In this document: positions 1-9,401 of the stretch, piece by piece
How the letters are laid out: each line of letters begins with the position of its first letter
Position numbering within the stretch: the stretch's first letter is position 1
Assembly: GCF_030295385.1 (NCBI RefSeq)
Contig: NZ_AP027079.1
Span: 1,426,001 to 1,490,000, forward strand
Direction: 5' to 3'
Source of the DNA: Geothrix oryzae
GTDB lineage: Bacteria > Acidobacteriota > Holophagae > Holophagales > Holophagaceae
Length of the DNA: 64,000 bases
Position numbers and translations under genes: made by a program
The notes under the pieces: generated by a model
Databases searched by the model: none
Told to the model about the DNA's origin: nothing
What the model saw: the letters and a program-made list of their open reading frames with translations, nothing else

Positions 1-698
1 ATCTCCAGCGCCCGGCGGTCGAGGGGGGGCAGCTCGTGGAGCCGGGCCCATCCCATCTCCCGCAAAAACAGCACGAAGGCGCCGAGCCGGAAGGGCTCCA
101 CCCCGGATTCGCGGCTGAGTTCCATGAGGGTCCGGCTGCCGTCCAGGAGGCCGGGGATGCGGACCAGGTCCGGTGGCAGGGTGAGTTCCTGGTGGCGCCG
201 GCCCTCAAGCACCACCACCTGATTCAGGGGGCCCAGCTCCTCAAGGAGGCGCTCCCGATCGCGCAGGTTCAGCACCCCCGCCAGCAGCATGGCCGGGGTG
301 TCGAAAGGCAGCCGAACCGTGTTGGTCTCCAGCTCTTTGGCTTCAAAGGTGGGAATTTCAACGCCTTCAGCCATACCGGCCCAGACCACCCGCTCTACCT
401 GGGCCCGGGCCACATCCAGCAAGTCGCGCTGGGTGATGAAGCCCATTTCGATGAGGTTCTTGCCGATGGACATGGCCGGGTTGAGGTTGGCCATGGCGTA
501 GTCGAGCTGGGCCTGGGTGATCTTCCCCCGTTCGACCAGCAGGTGGGTCAGACGATCCAGGGGGTGGGTGCTGACAGCGAAGACCACATCGCCCGATTCG
601 ATGAACACCGTGCGCTGGGGTTCCTGGCCCAGGCGCCACAGGCCCGTGGCCCGGCCACGATGCCGGGCGAAGAGATCCTTGAGGGCCGGAAGGCTCAT
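1..698 (-). CDS. DUF4388 (PATAN-like) domain protein, 3' end cut by window edge
   Basis: About 232 N-terminal residues are visible and the frame stays open to base 1. It begins [10 protein letters not shown]. Residues 15-75 resemble the DUF4388/PatA N-terminal (PATAN) family: a short beta-rich stretch ([14 protein letters not shown]), then a helical part with the typical D-R-L[15 protein letters not shown] pattern and a second similar repeat ([12 protein letters not shown]). Proteins of this family are usually cytoplasmic, occur near two-component and motility genes, and have no known enzymatic activity. The ATG at 698 overlaps the tyrS stop in an ATGA junction, so it is translationally coupled to tyrS and probably cotranscribed. 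Family assignment is from pattern recognition; the function is unknown. Confidence 0.7.
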   Translation of the reverse strand, partial: MSLPALKDLFARHRGRATGLWRLGQEPQRTVFIESGDVVFAVSTHPLDRLTHLLVERGKITQAQLDYAMANLNPAMSIGKNLIEMGFITQRDLLDVARAQVERVVWAGMAEGVEIPTFEAKELETNTVRLPFDTPAMLLAGVLNLRDRERLLEELGPLNQVVVLEGRRHQELTLPPDLVRIPGLLDGSRTLMELSRESGVEPFRLGAFVLFLREMGWARLHELPPLDRRALE

Positions 699-1894
699 GT
701 GACCACCCATCGCTCGAGCTTGAGTTTGCCCACCTTCACCAGCAGGGACTGGCCGGACTGCAGCGCCAGCCGGAGGGTGGCATCGCCGACCTTCTGCCCA
801 TCCAGGCTCACCGCACCCTGGCCGAGAAGGCGCTCAGCCTCCTTGCGGCTGGCGGCCAGGCCCCGGTCCACCAGCAGGCGGCTGAGGGGGACCTCCCCGT
901 CCGTGGGGGCCACGGTGACCTCGGGGGCCTCCTCCTGGCTGCGCTCGGAGAAGCGGCGCACCCAACGATCCTCGGCCTCGCGGCCGGCGGCGGCGCCGTG
1001 GAAATCCGACACGATCTGCCGGGCCAGGGCCTTCTTGGCATCCATGGGGTGACCCTGCTTGAGGGCCTCGATTTCCGCAGGCAGCTTGTCCGTCAGCAGC
1101 AGGTACCAGTCCCACATGAGGGCGTCGCTGGCGCTCATGGCCTTGCCGAACTGGGTGTCGGCGTCTTCCATGAAGCCGATGTAGTTGCCCAGGGACTTGG
1201 ACATCTTCTCGACGCCATCCAGGCCCAGCAGCAGGGGGACCGTGAGCACCACCTGGGGCTTCTGGCCGGACGCCTCCTGGAGGATGCGGCCCTGCATGAG
1301 GTTGAACAGCTGATCGTTACCGCCCAGCTCCACATCGGCCTGGAGGGCCACGGAATCATAGGCCTGGGTCAGGGGGTAGAGCAGTTCGTGGAGGGAGATG
1401 GGCTCGCGGGCCTCCATGCGCTTGGCGAAATCATTGCGTTCAAGCATCTGGGCCACGGTGAACCGGGAGGCCAGGCGGATCCACTGCTCGCCATGGAGTG
1501 GCTCCAGCCACTCGCTGTTGAAGCGGATCTTCGTCTTCTCCGGATCCAGGATCTTGAAGACCTGGGCTTTGTAGGTCTCGGCGTTGGCCAGCACTTCCTC
1601 TCGGGACAAGGGCGGCCGCGTGGCCTTCTTGCCCGTGGGGTCGCCGATGAGGCCGGTGAAATCGCCGATGAGGAAGGTGACCTCGTGCCCCAGCTTCTGG
1701 AACTGGGCCATCTTGCGGATGAGCACGCCGTGACCCAGGTGCAGGTCCGGCGCCGTGGGATCGAAGCCCGCCTTGATCCGAAGGGGCCGGCCCTCCTTCA
1801 GCTTCGCCTCCAGCTGTTCCACCTTGTGGCAGGTCACAGTGCCCTTCATGAGCAAGGCGAGGGCGTCAGATACGGATCCGGAAGCTGCGGTCAT
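695..1894 (-). CDS. tyrS: Tyrosyl-tRNA synthetase
   Basis: Charges tRNA-Tyr with tyrosine in the cytoplasm. The class I signatures are clear: HLGH (the HIGH box) in the Rossmann fold about 55 residues in, and KMSKS after the VPLLLGLDG segment. The [18 protein letters not shown] region carries the tyrosine and adenylate contacts. The last ~65 residues form an S4-like RNA-binding domain ([22 protein letters not shown]). At about 399 residues it matches the TyrZ-type enzyme. I chose the ATG at 1894 (MTAASG) because the longer frame to 1966 adds an unconserved N-terminus. Its stop overlaps the start of the downstream DUF4388 gene. Confidence 0.95.
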   Translation of the reverse strand: MTAASGSVSDALALLMKGTVTCHKVEQLEAKLKEGRPLRIKAGFDPTAPDLHLGHGVLIRKMAQFQKLGHEVTFLIGDFTGLIGDPTGKKATRPPLSREEVLANAETYKAQVFKILDPEKTKIRFNSEWLEPLHGEQWIRLASRFTVAQMLERNDFAKRMEAREPISLHELLYPLTQAYDSVALQADVELGGNDQLFNLMQGRILQEASGQKPQVVLTVPLLLGLDGVEKMSKSLGNYIGFMEDADTQFGKAMSASDALMWDWYLLLTDKLPAEIEALKQGHPMDAKKALARQIVSDFHGAAAGREAEDRWVRRFSERSQEEAPEVTVAPTDGEVPLSRLLVDRGLAASRKEAERLLGQGAVSLDGQKVGDATLRLALQSGQSLLVKVGKLKLERWVVT

Positions 1895-1983
1895 GCTTGA
1901 ATCTTGGCGGAAAAACCCCGCGGGCTCAATGCGGATCGGCGTGGATCGGCGCGGATCCTGCCACAAGTCCGCGGAGGCCGTCT

Positions 1984-2535
1984 TCAGCGGACATCAAGCC
2001 CCGTGACGCGCCGCGGACCGGTATCACCGGCTTTCCGGGCCCCCTCGAAGGTGACATAGACGGCCCGGCCCGACTTCGGACTCCAGCCCACCTCCACCTT
2101 GCCGCCGAAATCATGATTGATGCGGAGCCCCTGGTGATCCATCAGCTCCGGGGTGAGATCGGGGACGGGAGCCAGGTCCTTCTGCCACTTGGAGGACGCC
2201 TGCAGGAAATCGGATTCCGTCGGCCAGGTCTTCGCCAGCCCCGGGTTGGCGGCGTAGAGGGCACGGCAACCCTCGGGGGTGCGCAGCTGTTCCACCACGG
2301 TGCGGAAATCCTCCCAGTCCGGGCGCACCTTGTCGGCCACGAGATTCATGGCCTTCTGCTTGAAGCCTTCAGGGTCCTTCTTGACCTTGTTGGCGATGAA
2401 CGCCACCCCGCCCACGCAGGTCACCAGGGCGACGAGGAAGGCGATGCCGCAGCCCAGGGCGATCTTGCCCCAGAGAGGCAGGCCCGTCTTGAGCGGAACG
2501 CCGTGGCCGCCGTTGTCCCAGGAAGAGTCAGCCAT
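1984..2535 (-). CDS. Hypothetical single-pass membrane protein
   Basis: 183 residues. A short hydrophilic N-terminus leads to one strong transmembrane helix (about residues 24-50: [22 protein letters not shown]), followed by a soluble domain of about 130 residues with no motif I recognise. The helix is preceded by K/W and followed by KVKK, which suggests the soluble part is either cytoplasmic or a membrane-anchored periplasmic domain; the sequence does not decide this. A GGAGG ribosome-binding site sits directly before the ATG. It lies 9 bases downstream of the phoH stop, so it is probably cotranscribed with phoH. I cannot assign a function. Confidence 0.75.
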   Translation of the reverse strand: MADSSWDNGGHGVPLKTGLPLWGKIALGCGIAFLVALVTCVGGVAFIANKVKKDPEGFKQKAMNLVADKVRPDWEDFRTVVEQLRTPEGCRALYAANPGLAKTWPTESDFLQASSKWQKDLAPVPDLTPELMDHQGLRINHDFGGKVEVGWSPKSGRAVYVTFEGARKAGDTGPRRVTGLDVR

Positions 2536-2544
2536 GGCGGCCTC

Positions 2545-3900
2545 CTACAGCAGGTTGCTCGCGAGCTCGGCCAGCTTGCTGCGCTCGCCCTTCATCAGGG
2601 TGACATGGCCGGAAACATCAAGGTGCTTGAAGTGCTCCGCCAGGAAGCTCAGGCCGTTGGTGCTGGCATCCACATAGGGGTTGTCGATCTGGTGCGGATC
2701 GCCCGTGAAGATGACCTTGGTGCCTTCGCCAGCCCGGGTGAGGATGGTCTTGACCTCGTGGGGCGTGAGGTTCTGGGCCTCGTCCACCACCAGATACTGC
2801 TTGGGGATGCTGCGGCCCCGGATGTAGGTGAGGGGTTCCACGCTGAGGTAGCCCGCCTCCTCCAGCTGGCCTGCCGTCATGGTGGTGCGCTTCCGGGCCT
2901 CGGTGTTGGCGCCCACGATGAACTCGAGGTTGTCGTAGATGGGCTGCATGTAGGGCCGCAGCTTTTCGCTGATGTCGCCGGGCAGGTAACCCAGGTCCCG
3001 GCCCATGGGCATGACCGGGCGGCTCACGAGGATCTTGTCGTAGGACTCGTCGTCCACCACCTGCTGGAGGCCCGCGGCGATAGCCAGCAGGGTCTTGCCG
3101 GTGCCTGCCTTGCCCAGGAGGGTGACCACCTGGACATTGGGATCCAGGAGCAGCTCCATGGCGAACTGCTGCTCGCGGTTCCTGGGCTTGATGCCCCAGG
3201 GCCAGGCCTCCATGCGCTTCAGGGGGCGCAGGAGCCCCTCGCCGGCCATGAACCGGGCCAGGGCCGTGTGGCTGGGGTTGGTCTGGTCCACCAGGGTGAG
3301 GAACTGGTTGGGTTCGAGTTGCAGCTCGGGTTCGGGCTGGAGGCCGCCGTCATAGAGCAGGTCCACCTTGGCGGGGTCCACTTCCCAGGATTTGTGGCCG
3401 GTGTAGAGTTCGTCCATCTCCACCCGGTCGGTGGTGTAGTCCTCGGCCAGGATGCCGATGGCGTCGGCCTTGATGCGGAGGTTGGTGTCCTTGGTGACCA
3501 GGACCACCTTCTCTTTGCAGGTGGTGAGGAGCTGCTTGGCACAGGCCAGGATCTGGTTGTCGGCTTTGTGCTTGTCCGCGGACAGGATGCCGATGTCCAG
3601 GGGGTGGTTCTCCACATCCACCTTGAGGGACCCGCCGCCTTCCAGGGGCACGCCCCGGCTGAGACTCCCGCTGGCCCGAAGCTTGTCCAGCATGCGGGAA
3701 ACCGTGCGGGCGTTGCGCCCGATTTCAGTCTGATCCTTCTTGAAGTGATCCACCTCCTCGATCACCACGATGGGCAGTACCACATCGTGTTCTTGGAAAT
3801 GGAGGATGGAGTTCGGATCGTGCAGGAGGACATTCGTATCCAGGACGAAGACTTTCTTGCTGGATGGCGGGACCAAAGAGACCTCCAGGGCTGCACGCAC
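2545..3900 (-). CDS. PhoH family ATPase with N-terminal PIN domain
   Basis: Two-domain protein like Bacillus YlaK/PhoH2: an N-terminal PIN-type nuclease domain (VLDTNVLLHDP, conserved acidic residues, then VVIEEVDHFK) and a C-terminal PhoH P-loop ATPase (LLGKAGTGKT Walker A, YLVVDEAQNLT Walker B, GDPHQIDNPYVD). PhoH2 proteins act as ATP-dependent RNA helicase/RNases in the cytoplasm. I placed the start at a GTG at 3900 (M-RAALEVSL, 451 residues). Upstream ATG starts at 3987-4020 would add a basic, unconserved leader and overlap the divergently transcribed peptidase gene. The 85-bp divergent gap 3901-3985 must hold both promoters. Despite the name, direct phosphate regulation cannot be inferred from the sequence. 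Confidence 0.92.
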   Translation of the reverse strand: MRAALEVSLVPPSSKKVFVLDTNVLLHDPNSILHFQEHDVVLPIVVIEEVDHFKKDQTEIGRNARTVSRMLDKLRASGSLSRGVPLEGGGSLKVDVENHPLDIGILSADKHKADNQILACAKQLLTTCKEKVVLVTKDTNLRIKADAIGILAEDYTTDRVEMDELYTGHKSWEVDPAKVDLLYDGGLQPEPELQLEPNQFLTLVDQTNPSHTALARFMAGEGLLRPLKRMEAWPWGIKPRNREQQFAMELLLDPNVQVVTLLGKAGTGKTLLAIAAGLQQVVDDESYDKILVSRPVMPMGRDLGYLPGDISEKLRPYMQPIYDNLEFIVGANTEARKRTTMTAGQLEEAGYLSVEPLTYIRGRSIPKQYLVVDEAQNLTPHEVKTILTRAGEGTKVIFTGDPHQIDNPYVDASTNGLSFLAEHFKHLDVSGHVTLMKGERSKLAELASNLL

Positions 3901-3985
3901 CCTACCACCAAGCGGCCGGGCTTGCACGGCTGGGATTCGGGTTCGGATTGGTGTGAAAATGGCTGCCCGCTCGGAGGCTCGTCGC

Positions 3986-6097
3986 ATGAGGATTCTTCCC
4001 ATGGCCCTCGCCATCACCACCGCCCTGTCCGCCCAGACCCCCCTGACCTACCCGGCCACCCGCAAGGCCGAAGTCGTGGAGGATTTCTTCGGCACGAAAG
4101 TGGCCGATCCCTACCGCTGGCTTGAGGATGACAACAGCGCCGAGACCAAAGCCTGGGTGGAGGCCCAGAACAAGGTGACCTTCGGCTACCTGGAGCAGAT
4201 CCCCGCGCGGGCGAAGATCCAGGAGCGCATCACCCGCCTCTGGGACTTCGAGAAATTCAGCGCGCCCTTCAAGCGGGGTAAGCGGTACTTCTACTCCTAC
4301 AACACGGGGCTCCAGAACCAGTCCGTCCTGTTCGTCACCGAGGATCCCAAGGCCAAGGGCCGGGTGCTGCTCGATCCCAACGGCCTGAGCAAGGACGGCA
4401 CCGTGGCCCTCAGCGGCGCGAGCTTCACGGAGGATGGCCGCCTCATGGCGTATTCCATCTCCGTGGCCGGCTCCGACTGGCAGACTTGGAAGGTCCGCGA
4501 TGTGGCCACGGGCCAGGACCTGGCCGACGACATCCGCTGGTCCAAGGCCAGCGGGGCCTCTTGGCTGAAGGATGGCAGCGGCTTCTTCTACAGCCGCTAC
4601 GAGGCTCCCAAGGACGGTGGGGCGCTGACCGGGGTCAACAACAACCACATGCTCTGCTTCCACAAGCTGGGCACCCCCCAGAGCGAGGATGTCCTCGTCT
4701 ACCAGCGCCCCGACCAGCCCGAGTGGTACCTGGGCGGGTCCGTGACGGAGGATGGCCGCTGGCTGGTCATCTATGGCAGCAAGGGCACGAACCCCGAGAC
4801 CAGCGTGTTCCTCAAGGATCTGACGAAGCCCGGCAGCCCCGTGGAGCCCTTCCTGGACCGCATGGACGCATCCTATGGCGTGGTGGACAACGAGGGCGAC
4901 CGCTTCTTCGTGACCACCAACCAGGGCGCGCCGCGCAACCGCCTGGTGGCCATCCGGAAGGGCCAGGCCGATCCCTCCCATTGGACCGAGATCATCCCCC
5001 AGGCCAAGGGCAAGGATGTGCTGGAAGCCGTGTCGCTGGTGGGGGGCCGCTTCGTGGCCACCTGGATGCGGGATGCCCACTCCGCCGTGGAGTTCTACGA
5101 CCTCAAGGGCAAGAAGACCGGCACCCTGGCCCTGCCGGCGCTGGGCACGGCGGGCGGTTTCGGCGGACGCCGCGAGGACACCGAGACCTTCTACACCTTC
5201 GGCAGCTTCGCCTATCCCGGAACCATCTACCGCCTGGACCTCAAGACGGGGAAGAGCGCCATCTTCCGCACGCCGAAGGTGGCCTTCAAGCCCGCGGACT
5301 ATGAGGTGAAGCAGGTCTTCTACCCCAGCAAGGACGGCACGAAGATCCCCATGTTCCTGGTGCACAAGAAGGGCCTCAAGCTCGACGGCCAGAACCCGAC
5401 CCTGCTCTACGGCTACGGTGGCTTCAACATCTCGCTGACCCCGGCCTTCTCCGTGTCCCGCATGGTCTGGCTGGAGATGGGCGGGGTCTTTGCCATGCCC
5501 AACCTGCGCGGCGGCGGCGAGTACGGCCTGGAGTGGTACGACGCCGGACGGAAGGACAAGAAGCAGAATGTCTTCGATGACTTCATCGCGGCGGCCGAGT
5601 GGCTCATCGCCCACAAAGTCACTTCCACGCCGAAGCTGGCCATCAATGGCGGGAGCAACGGTGGCCTGCTGGTGGGCGCCTGCCTCACCCAGCGGCCGGA
5701 CCTCTTCGGCGCGGCCGTGCCCGAGGTGGGCGTCATGGACATGCTTCGCTTCCACAAGTTCACCCTGGGCTGGGGCTGGAAGAGCGACTACGGCAGCAGC
5801 GAGACGAAGGAGGGCTTCGACACCCTCATGAAGTATTCGCCCCTGCACACCATCAAGCCGGGCGTGAAGTATCCGCCGACGCTGGTGACCACCGGTGATC
5901 ACGATGACCGGGTGGTGCCCGCCCACAGCCACAAGTTCACGGCCACCCTCCAGGCGGCCCAGGCTGGCCCGGTCCCCATCCTCACCCGCATCGAAACGAG
6001 CGCGGGGCACGGGGCTGGCAAGCCCACCGCCAAGGCCATCGCCGAGCGGGCCGATGTCTATGCCTTCCTCGTGAAGAACCTGGGCATGAAGCCCTGA
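3986..6097 (+). CDS. Secreted prolyl oligopeptidase (S9A), copy 1
   Basis: 703-residue serine peptidase that cleaves peptides after proline. A signal peptide (MRILPMALAITTALSAQ) points to export to the periplasm or outside. The N-terminal part contains the PREP beta-propeller hallmarks (DPYRWLEDD, VEAQNKVT). The C-terminal alpha/beta hydrolase has the nucleophile in NGGSNGGLL (about Ser557), the acidic residue in TGDHDDRVVP and the catalytic His in GHGAGKP (about His675). Start chosen at 3986, directly before the signal peptide. It is followed after 71 bp by a close paralogue in the same direction, a tandem duplication. It is transcribed divergently from phoH. Confidence 0.95.
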   Translation: MRILPMALAITTALSAQTPLTYPATRKAEVVEDFFGTKVADPYRWLEDDNSAETKAWVEAQNKVTFGYLEQIPARAKIQERITRLWDFEKFSAPFKRGKRYFYSYNTGLQNQSVLFVTEDPKAKGRVLLDPNGLSKDGTVALSGASFTEDGRLMAYSISVAGSDWQTWKVRDVATGQDLADDIRWSKASGASWLKDGSGFFYSRYEAPKDGGALTGVNNNHMLCFHKLGTPQSEDVLVYQRPDQPEWYLGGSVTEDGRWLVIYGSKGTNPETSVFLKDLTKPGSPVEPFLDRMDASYGVVDNEGDRFFVTTNQGAPRNRLVAIRKGQADPSHWTEIIPQAKGKDVLEAVSLVGGRFVATWMRDAHSAVEFYDLKGKKTGTLALPALGTAGGFGGRREDTETFYTFGSFAYPGTIYRLDLKTGKSAIFRTPKVAFKPADYEVKQVFYPSKDGTKIPMFLVHKKGLKLDGQNPTLLYGYGGFNISLTPAFSVSRMVWLEMGGVFAMPNLRGGGEYGLEWYDAGRKDKKQNVFDDFIAAAEWLIAHKVTSTPKLAINGGSNGGLLVGACLTQRPDLFGAAVPEVGVMDMLRFHKFTLGWGWKSDYGSSETKEGFDTLMKYSPLHTIKPGVKYPPTLVTTGDHDDRVVPAHSHKFTATLQAAQAGPVPILTRIETSAGHGAGKPTAKAIAERADVYAFLVKNLGMKP

Positions 6098-6130
6098 AGG
6101 GCTGTTCCAACCTTGTGTTACGAGGTATTC

Positions 6131-6156
6131 TGAAGGGCATCCCCCCATGCCCTTCA
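6131..6156 (+). terminator. Hairpin between the two prolyl oligopeptidase genes
   Basis: Perfect 10-bp inverted repeat (TGAAGGGCAT and ATGCCCTTCA) around a CCCCCC loop. Its right arm runs into the ribosome-binding site of copy 2 (AGGAG at 6156-6160). There is no T-run, so it may be a weak terminator or an mRNA structure that limits translation or separates expression of the two copies. Confidence 0.5.
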
Positions 6157-6168
6157 GGAGGCCCCTTC

Positions 6169-8328
6169 ATGCCGCGATCCCTGTCCCGAACCTGCCTGCT
6201 GCTGGCCCTCGCCGCCACGGCTCTGGTGGGTCAGATGCCCTTGTCTCAGCCGCCGTTGACCTATCCCGCCACCCGCAAGGGCGATGTGGTCGACGACTAC
6301 CACGGAACCAAGGTGGCCGACCCCTACCGCTGGCTGGAGGATGACCACTCCGCCGAGACCGCGGCCTGGGTGGAGGCCCAGAACAAGGTGACCCAGGCCT
6401 ACCTCGCGCAGATTCCGGAACGGAAGGCCATCGAGACCCGGATGACGCACCTCTGGAACTACGAGAAGTACGGCGCGCCCAGCAAGCACGGAAAGTACTA
6501 CATCTATTCCTACAACTCGGGGCTCCAGAACCAGGCCGTCGTCTACCTCACGGAACGCCTGGAGGAGAAGGGCCGGGTGTTCTTCGATCCCAATGCCCTG
6601 AGCAAGGACGGCACCGTCTCCCTCGGGGGCATGCGCTTCAGCGAGGATGGCGCTTTCGTGGCCTACAGCCTGTCCAAGGGCGGCTCCGATGTGAGCACCT
6701 GGAAGGTGCGCAAGGTGGCCACGGGGGAGGATCTGCCGGACACCTTCCCGGCCGGGCGGCTGGGCGTGAATGCCTGGGCGAAGGATGGCAGCGGCTTCTA
6801 CTACACCGATTATCCGAAGGTGGAGGCCGGCAAGGCCCTCACTGCCGTCTACAAGAACCAGAAGCTGTTCTTCCACAAGCTGGGGGATCCCGTCGAGAAG
6901 GATGCGGTGATCTACGAGCGGCCCGATCAGCCGGACTGGGGGTTCGGCGCCGCCGTGACCGACGACGGCCACTGGCTGGTGATCTCCCAGCGCCAGGGCA
7001 CCGAGCGGAAGAACCGTGTCTTCCTGAAGGACCTCCGGAAGGCCGGCAGCCCCGTCGTTCCCCTGTTCAACCAGTACGACGGCGCCTACGCCATCCTGGG
7101 CAATGACGGCGACACCTTCTATGTGCACACCGATGCCGGTGCGCCGCGCCATCGGATCGTGGCCGTGGACCTCAAGGACCCGCAGCCGAAGGCCTGGAAG
7201 GATCTCATCCCCGAAGGGAAGGGGCGGGATGTCCTCGCAGCGGCCGACCTCTTCGGAGACACCTTCGCCGTCACCTGGAAGATCGATGCCCTCAACATCG
7301 TGAAGCTCTATGACCTGAAGGGGCGCTTCCTCAAGGAGATCAAGGCCGGAGGCCTGGGCAACCTCAGCGGCTTCAACGGCCGCCGCCAGGACACCGAGAC
7401 CTTCTACACCTTCACCTCGTACAACCAGCCGCCCACCCTCTACCGCTACGACCTGAAGACGGGGACGAGCAGCGTGTTCCGCCAGCCCAAGGTGGACATC
7501 AAGCCCACGGACTTCGAGGTCAAGGAGGTTTTCTACCCCAGCAAGGACGGGACGAAGGTGCCCATGTTCCTGGCCTACAAGAAGGGGCTGAAGCTGGACG
7601 GTGCCAACCCCACGCTGCTCTACGCCTATGGTGGCTTCAACATCGCCCAGTCCCCCAACTACTCCCCCGTGGCCCAGGTCTGGATGGAGATGGGCGGCGT
7701 CTACGCCGTGGCCTGCCTGCGGGGCGGCAGCGAATACGGGAAGACCTGGTGGGAAGCGGGCCGGCGGGAGACGAAACAGAATGTCTTCGACGACTTCATC
7801 GCCGCGGGCGAGTGGCTCATCAAGGAGAAATACACCAGCACCCCCAAGCTCGCCATCCACGGCGGCTCCAATGGCGGCCTGCTGGTGGGCGCCTGCATGA
7901 CCCAGCGCCCGGATCTCTTCGGCGCGGCGCTGCCGGCCGTGGGCGTGATGGACATGCTGCGGTACCACACCTTCACCATCGGGTGGATGTGGAAGAGCGA
8001 CTACATGTCCAGCGACACCCCCGAGGGCTTCGCCAACCTCATCAAATACTCGCCGCTGCACAACCTGAAGCCCGGCGTGAAATACCCCCCGACGCTCGTC
8101 ACCACGGGCGACCATGACGACCGCGTGGTGCCTGCCCACAGCCACAAGTTCATCGCCACCCTGCAGGCCGACCAGGCCGGCTCCGCCCCCGTGCTCACCC
8201 GCATCGAGACCAACGCGGGCCACGGCGCCGGCAAGCCCACCGCCAAGCAGATCGCCGAACGCGCCGACCAGTGGGCCTTCCTCGTCAAGAACCTGGGCAT
8301 GAAGCTGCCCGCCGGCTTCGGCCGGTAG
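6169..8328 (+). CDS. Secreted prolyl oligopeptidase (S9A), copy 2
   Basis: 719 residues, closely similar to the preceding gene along its whole length: same LTYPATRKG entry, DPYRWLEDD motif, IHGGSNGGLL nucleophile (about Ser567), GDHDDRVVP acid and GHGAGKP histidine (about His685). The signal peptide is hydrophobic (LLLALAATALVGQ). The ATG at 6169 follows AGGAG by 8 bases; an upstream in-frame ATG at 6115 lacks a site and overlaps the hairpin. Expected role: exported proline-specific peptidase for peptide scavenging. Because both copies keep all catalytic residues, both should be active; they may differ in substrate or expression. Confidence 0.95.
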   Translation: MPRSLSRTCLLLALAATALVGQMPLSQPPLTYPATRKGDVVDDYHGTKVADPYRWLEDDHSAETAAWVEAQNKVTQAYLAQIPERKAIETRMTHLWNYEKYGAPSKHGKYYIYSYNSGLQNQAVVYLTERLEEKGRVFFDPNALSKDGTVSLGGMRFSEDGAFVAYSLSKGGSDVSTWKVRKVATGEDLPDTFPAGRLGVNAWAKDGSGFYYTDYPKVEAGKALTAVYKNQKLFFHKLGDPVEKDAVIYERPDQPDWGFGAAVTDDGHWLVISQRQGTERKNRVFLKDLRKAGSPVVPLFNQYDGAYAILGNDGDTFYVHTDAGAPRHRIVAVDLKDPQPKAWKDLIPEGKGRDVLAAADLFGDTFAVTWKIDALNIVKLYDLKGRFLKEIKAGGLGNLSGFNGRRQDTETFYTFTSYNQPPTLYRYDLKTGTSSVFRQPKVDIKPTDFEVKEVFYPSKDGTKVPMFLAYKKGLKLDGANPTLLYAYGGFNIAQSPNYSPVAQVWMEMGGVYAVACLRGGSEYGKTWWEAGRRETKQNVFDDFIAAGEWLIKEKYTSTPKLAIHGGSNGGLLVGACMTQRPDLFGAALPAVGVMDMLRYHTFTIGWMWKSDYMSSDTPEGFANLIKYSPLHNLKPGVKYPPTLVTTGDHDDRVVPAHSHKFIATLQADQAGSAPVLTRIETNAGHGAGKPTAKQIAERADQWAFLVKNLGMKLPAGFGR

Positions 8329-8339
8329 TTGATTCCCAC

Positions 8340-8365
8340 GGCCTCCCAGGGCAAACTGGGAGGCC
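8340..8365 (+). terminator. Hairpin after prolyl oligopeptidase copy 2
   Basis: Perfect 10-bp stem (GGCCTCCCAG / CTGGGAGGCC) with loop GGCAAA, 11 bases after the stop and 3 bases before the tRNA. There is no T-tract, so it may be a terminator or a processing signal between mRNA and tRNA. Confidence 0.5.
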
Positions 8366-8368
8366 AGC

Positions 8369-8441
8369 GCCAACTTAGCTCAGCTGGTAGAGCAGCTGAT
8401 TCGTAATCAGCAGGTCGCAGGTTCGAATCCTGTAGTTGGCT
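8369..8441 (+). tRNA. tRNA-Thr (anticodon CGT)
   Basis: Full cloverleaf: acceptor GCCAACT pairs with AGTTGGC, D-arm TAGCTCAGCTGGTAGAGCA, anticodon stem GCTGA/TCAGC with anticodon CGT at 8402-8404, T-arm GCAGG-TTCGAAT-CCTGT. Discriminator T at 8441 and an encoded CCA at 8442-8444. It decodes ACG threonine codons. Confidence 0.96.
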
Positions 8442-8446
8442 CCACA

Positions 8447-8472
8447 CTTAGGCCCCTTTCGAGGGGCCTAAG
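8447..8472 (+). terminator. Terminator after tRNA-Thr
   Basis: Perfect 10-bp inverted repeat CTTAGGCCCC / GGGGCCTAAG with a 6-base loop, 3 bases after the encoded CCA. It is followed by CTTTGAGTTT, only moderately T-rich. Confidence 0.75.
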
Positions 8473-8787
8473 CTTTGAGTTTCACGGGAATTTTACGGAC
8501 TGCTTGAATACCACCTTCATGCGCCCGGTAACTCCCTTTTGGAAATGGAGACCGAGTCGTGCACCAGGAGAGTGACGAATCTTCGCTCTTCCGCCCCGGT
8601 TGGGGTGGCTACATGCCTCGATTGTTCGGCTGATGCGAACGCAACGGAGTATGAGGGCGGGCGGTCCGGCGTATCTTATGAGCATGTCTGCGGATGCCCT
8701 GGCTCAGACGCCGCGCCCTGTCTGTTCCTGGGCCTGCCGGGGGCACTGCCCGACTTGCCAGGCGCAGGGCCTGCGATCACGGGCGGT
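8473..8787. other. 315 bp without a convincing gene
   Basis: Open frames here on either strand have poor ribosome-binding sites and no recognisable protein pattern. I see no repeat or attachment-site duplication of the tRNA 3' end. Base composition is slightly less GC-rich than the neighbours. Confidence 0.5.
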
Positions 8788-9087
8788 TCAGGGGGTACGC
8801 CTGAAAGGCACGACATTGCCGGCAGACTCGCCATCTGGTTCGGCGGAGGACCCGGCGGCTTCGATGTCTTCGATCCGGTAGCTGTTCTCCACGCCATTGT
8901 CCCAGCGAATGTAGTACGGCCGGGGAGCGGCGCCGGGCTTGTGGGGGCGGTCCTCAGCGGCCAGCACGGTGCCGGGGGCCCCTCCACCCTGGCCCTGCGG
9001 GACGAAGTGCGGCCAGGCGCCTCCATAAAAGGTCACGCCCGCGCGGGTGAGGCGTACCCGGTCACCGGGTTTGAATTCGAAGGCCAT
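8788..9087 (-). CDS. Hypothetical protein, SH3-like basic region
   Basis: 99 residues from ATG at 9087 (a TTG four codons upstream is a less likely start). The N-terminal half reads like a small beta-barrel of the KOW/SH3 type: FKPGDRVRLTRAGVTFYGG, then PGTVLAAEDRP and YYIRWDNGVENSYRIEDIE. That pattern is common in small bacterial proteins that bind nucleic acid or are translation-associated, but I cannot name the family. The C-terminal 20 residues are disordered-looking. It is transcribed away from the small gene at 9203; the 115-bp gap between them would carry both promoters. Confidence 0.7.
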   Translation of the reverse strand: MAFEFKPGDRVRLTRAGVTFYGGAWPHFVPQGQGGGAPGTVLAAEDRPHKPGAAPRPYYIRWDNGVENSYRIEDIEAAGSSAEPDGESAGNVVPFRRTP

Positions 9088-9202
9088 GGGCAGGTCCAAG
9101 TGAGGTGAGGAGGCTAAGCGATATTTCCGGCAATGTACTGTGAAACGAATTCTTTGAATCTGCTAACCTGCTCCCCAACACCCCCACAGCTCCGGAGGAC
9201 CC

Positions 9203-9388
9203 ATGCCGCCCGGAAACATGCGTACCAAGGCACCCGCCAAAGTGATCGAGCGATCGACCGCCGAGGCCTGCATTTCCATCGCCCGTCGGGTGCAGCAGGC
9301 CCAGCAGCTTTCGGGCGACGAGGCTGGTTCCACGGCGGCGAAGCAGATTGCGGAGGTCATCCGCCAGGAGTTGCTGCGCGAAAGCTAG
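9203..9388 (+). CDS. Small hypothetical protein, 61 residues
   Basis: A good ribosome-binding site (CCGGAGGACCC) lies just before the ATG. The peptide is mostly helical and charged (VIERSTAEACISIARRVQQAQQL, then AAKQIAEVIRQELLRES), with no membrane segment or cysteine motif. Function unknown. It ends 13 bases before the convergent DUF6526 gene. Support is the start context and coding-like composition only. Confidence 0.6.
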   Translation: MPPGNMRTKAPAKVIERSTAEACISIARRVQQAQQLSGDEAGSTAAKQIAEVIRQELLRES

Positions 9389-9401
9389 GCGGAGAGGCGC
9401 T

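Noticed and set aside
2545-3900. PhoH as part of a phosphate-starvation regulon linked to the 27-41 kb island
   Set aside because: It is more than 20 kb away and shows neither the 33-bp palindrome nor a sigma-54 element in its 85-bp upstream gap. The name alone is not evidence.
8369-8787. Integrated element at tRNA-Thr
   Set aside because: There is no integrase gene, no second copy of the tRNA 3' end, and the following genes look like ordinary chromosomal genes.
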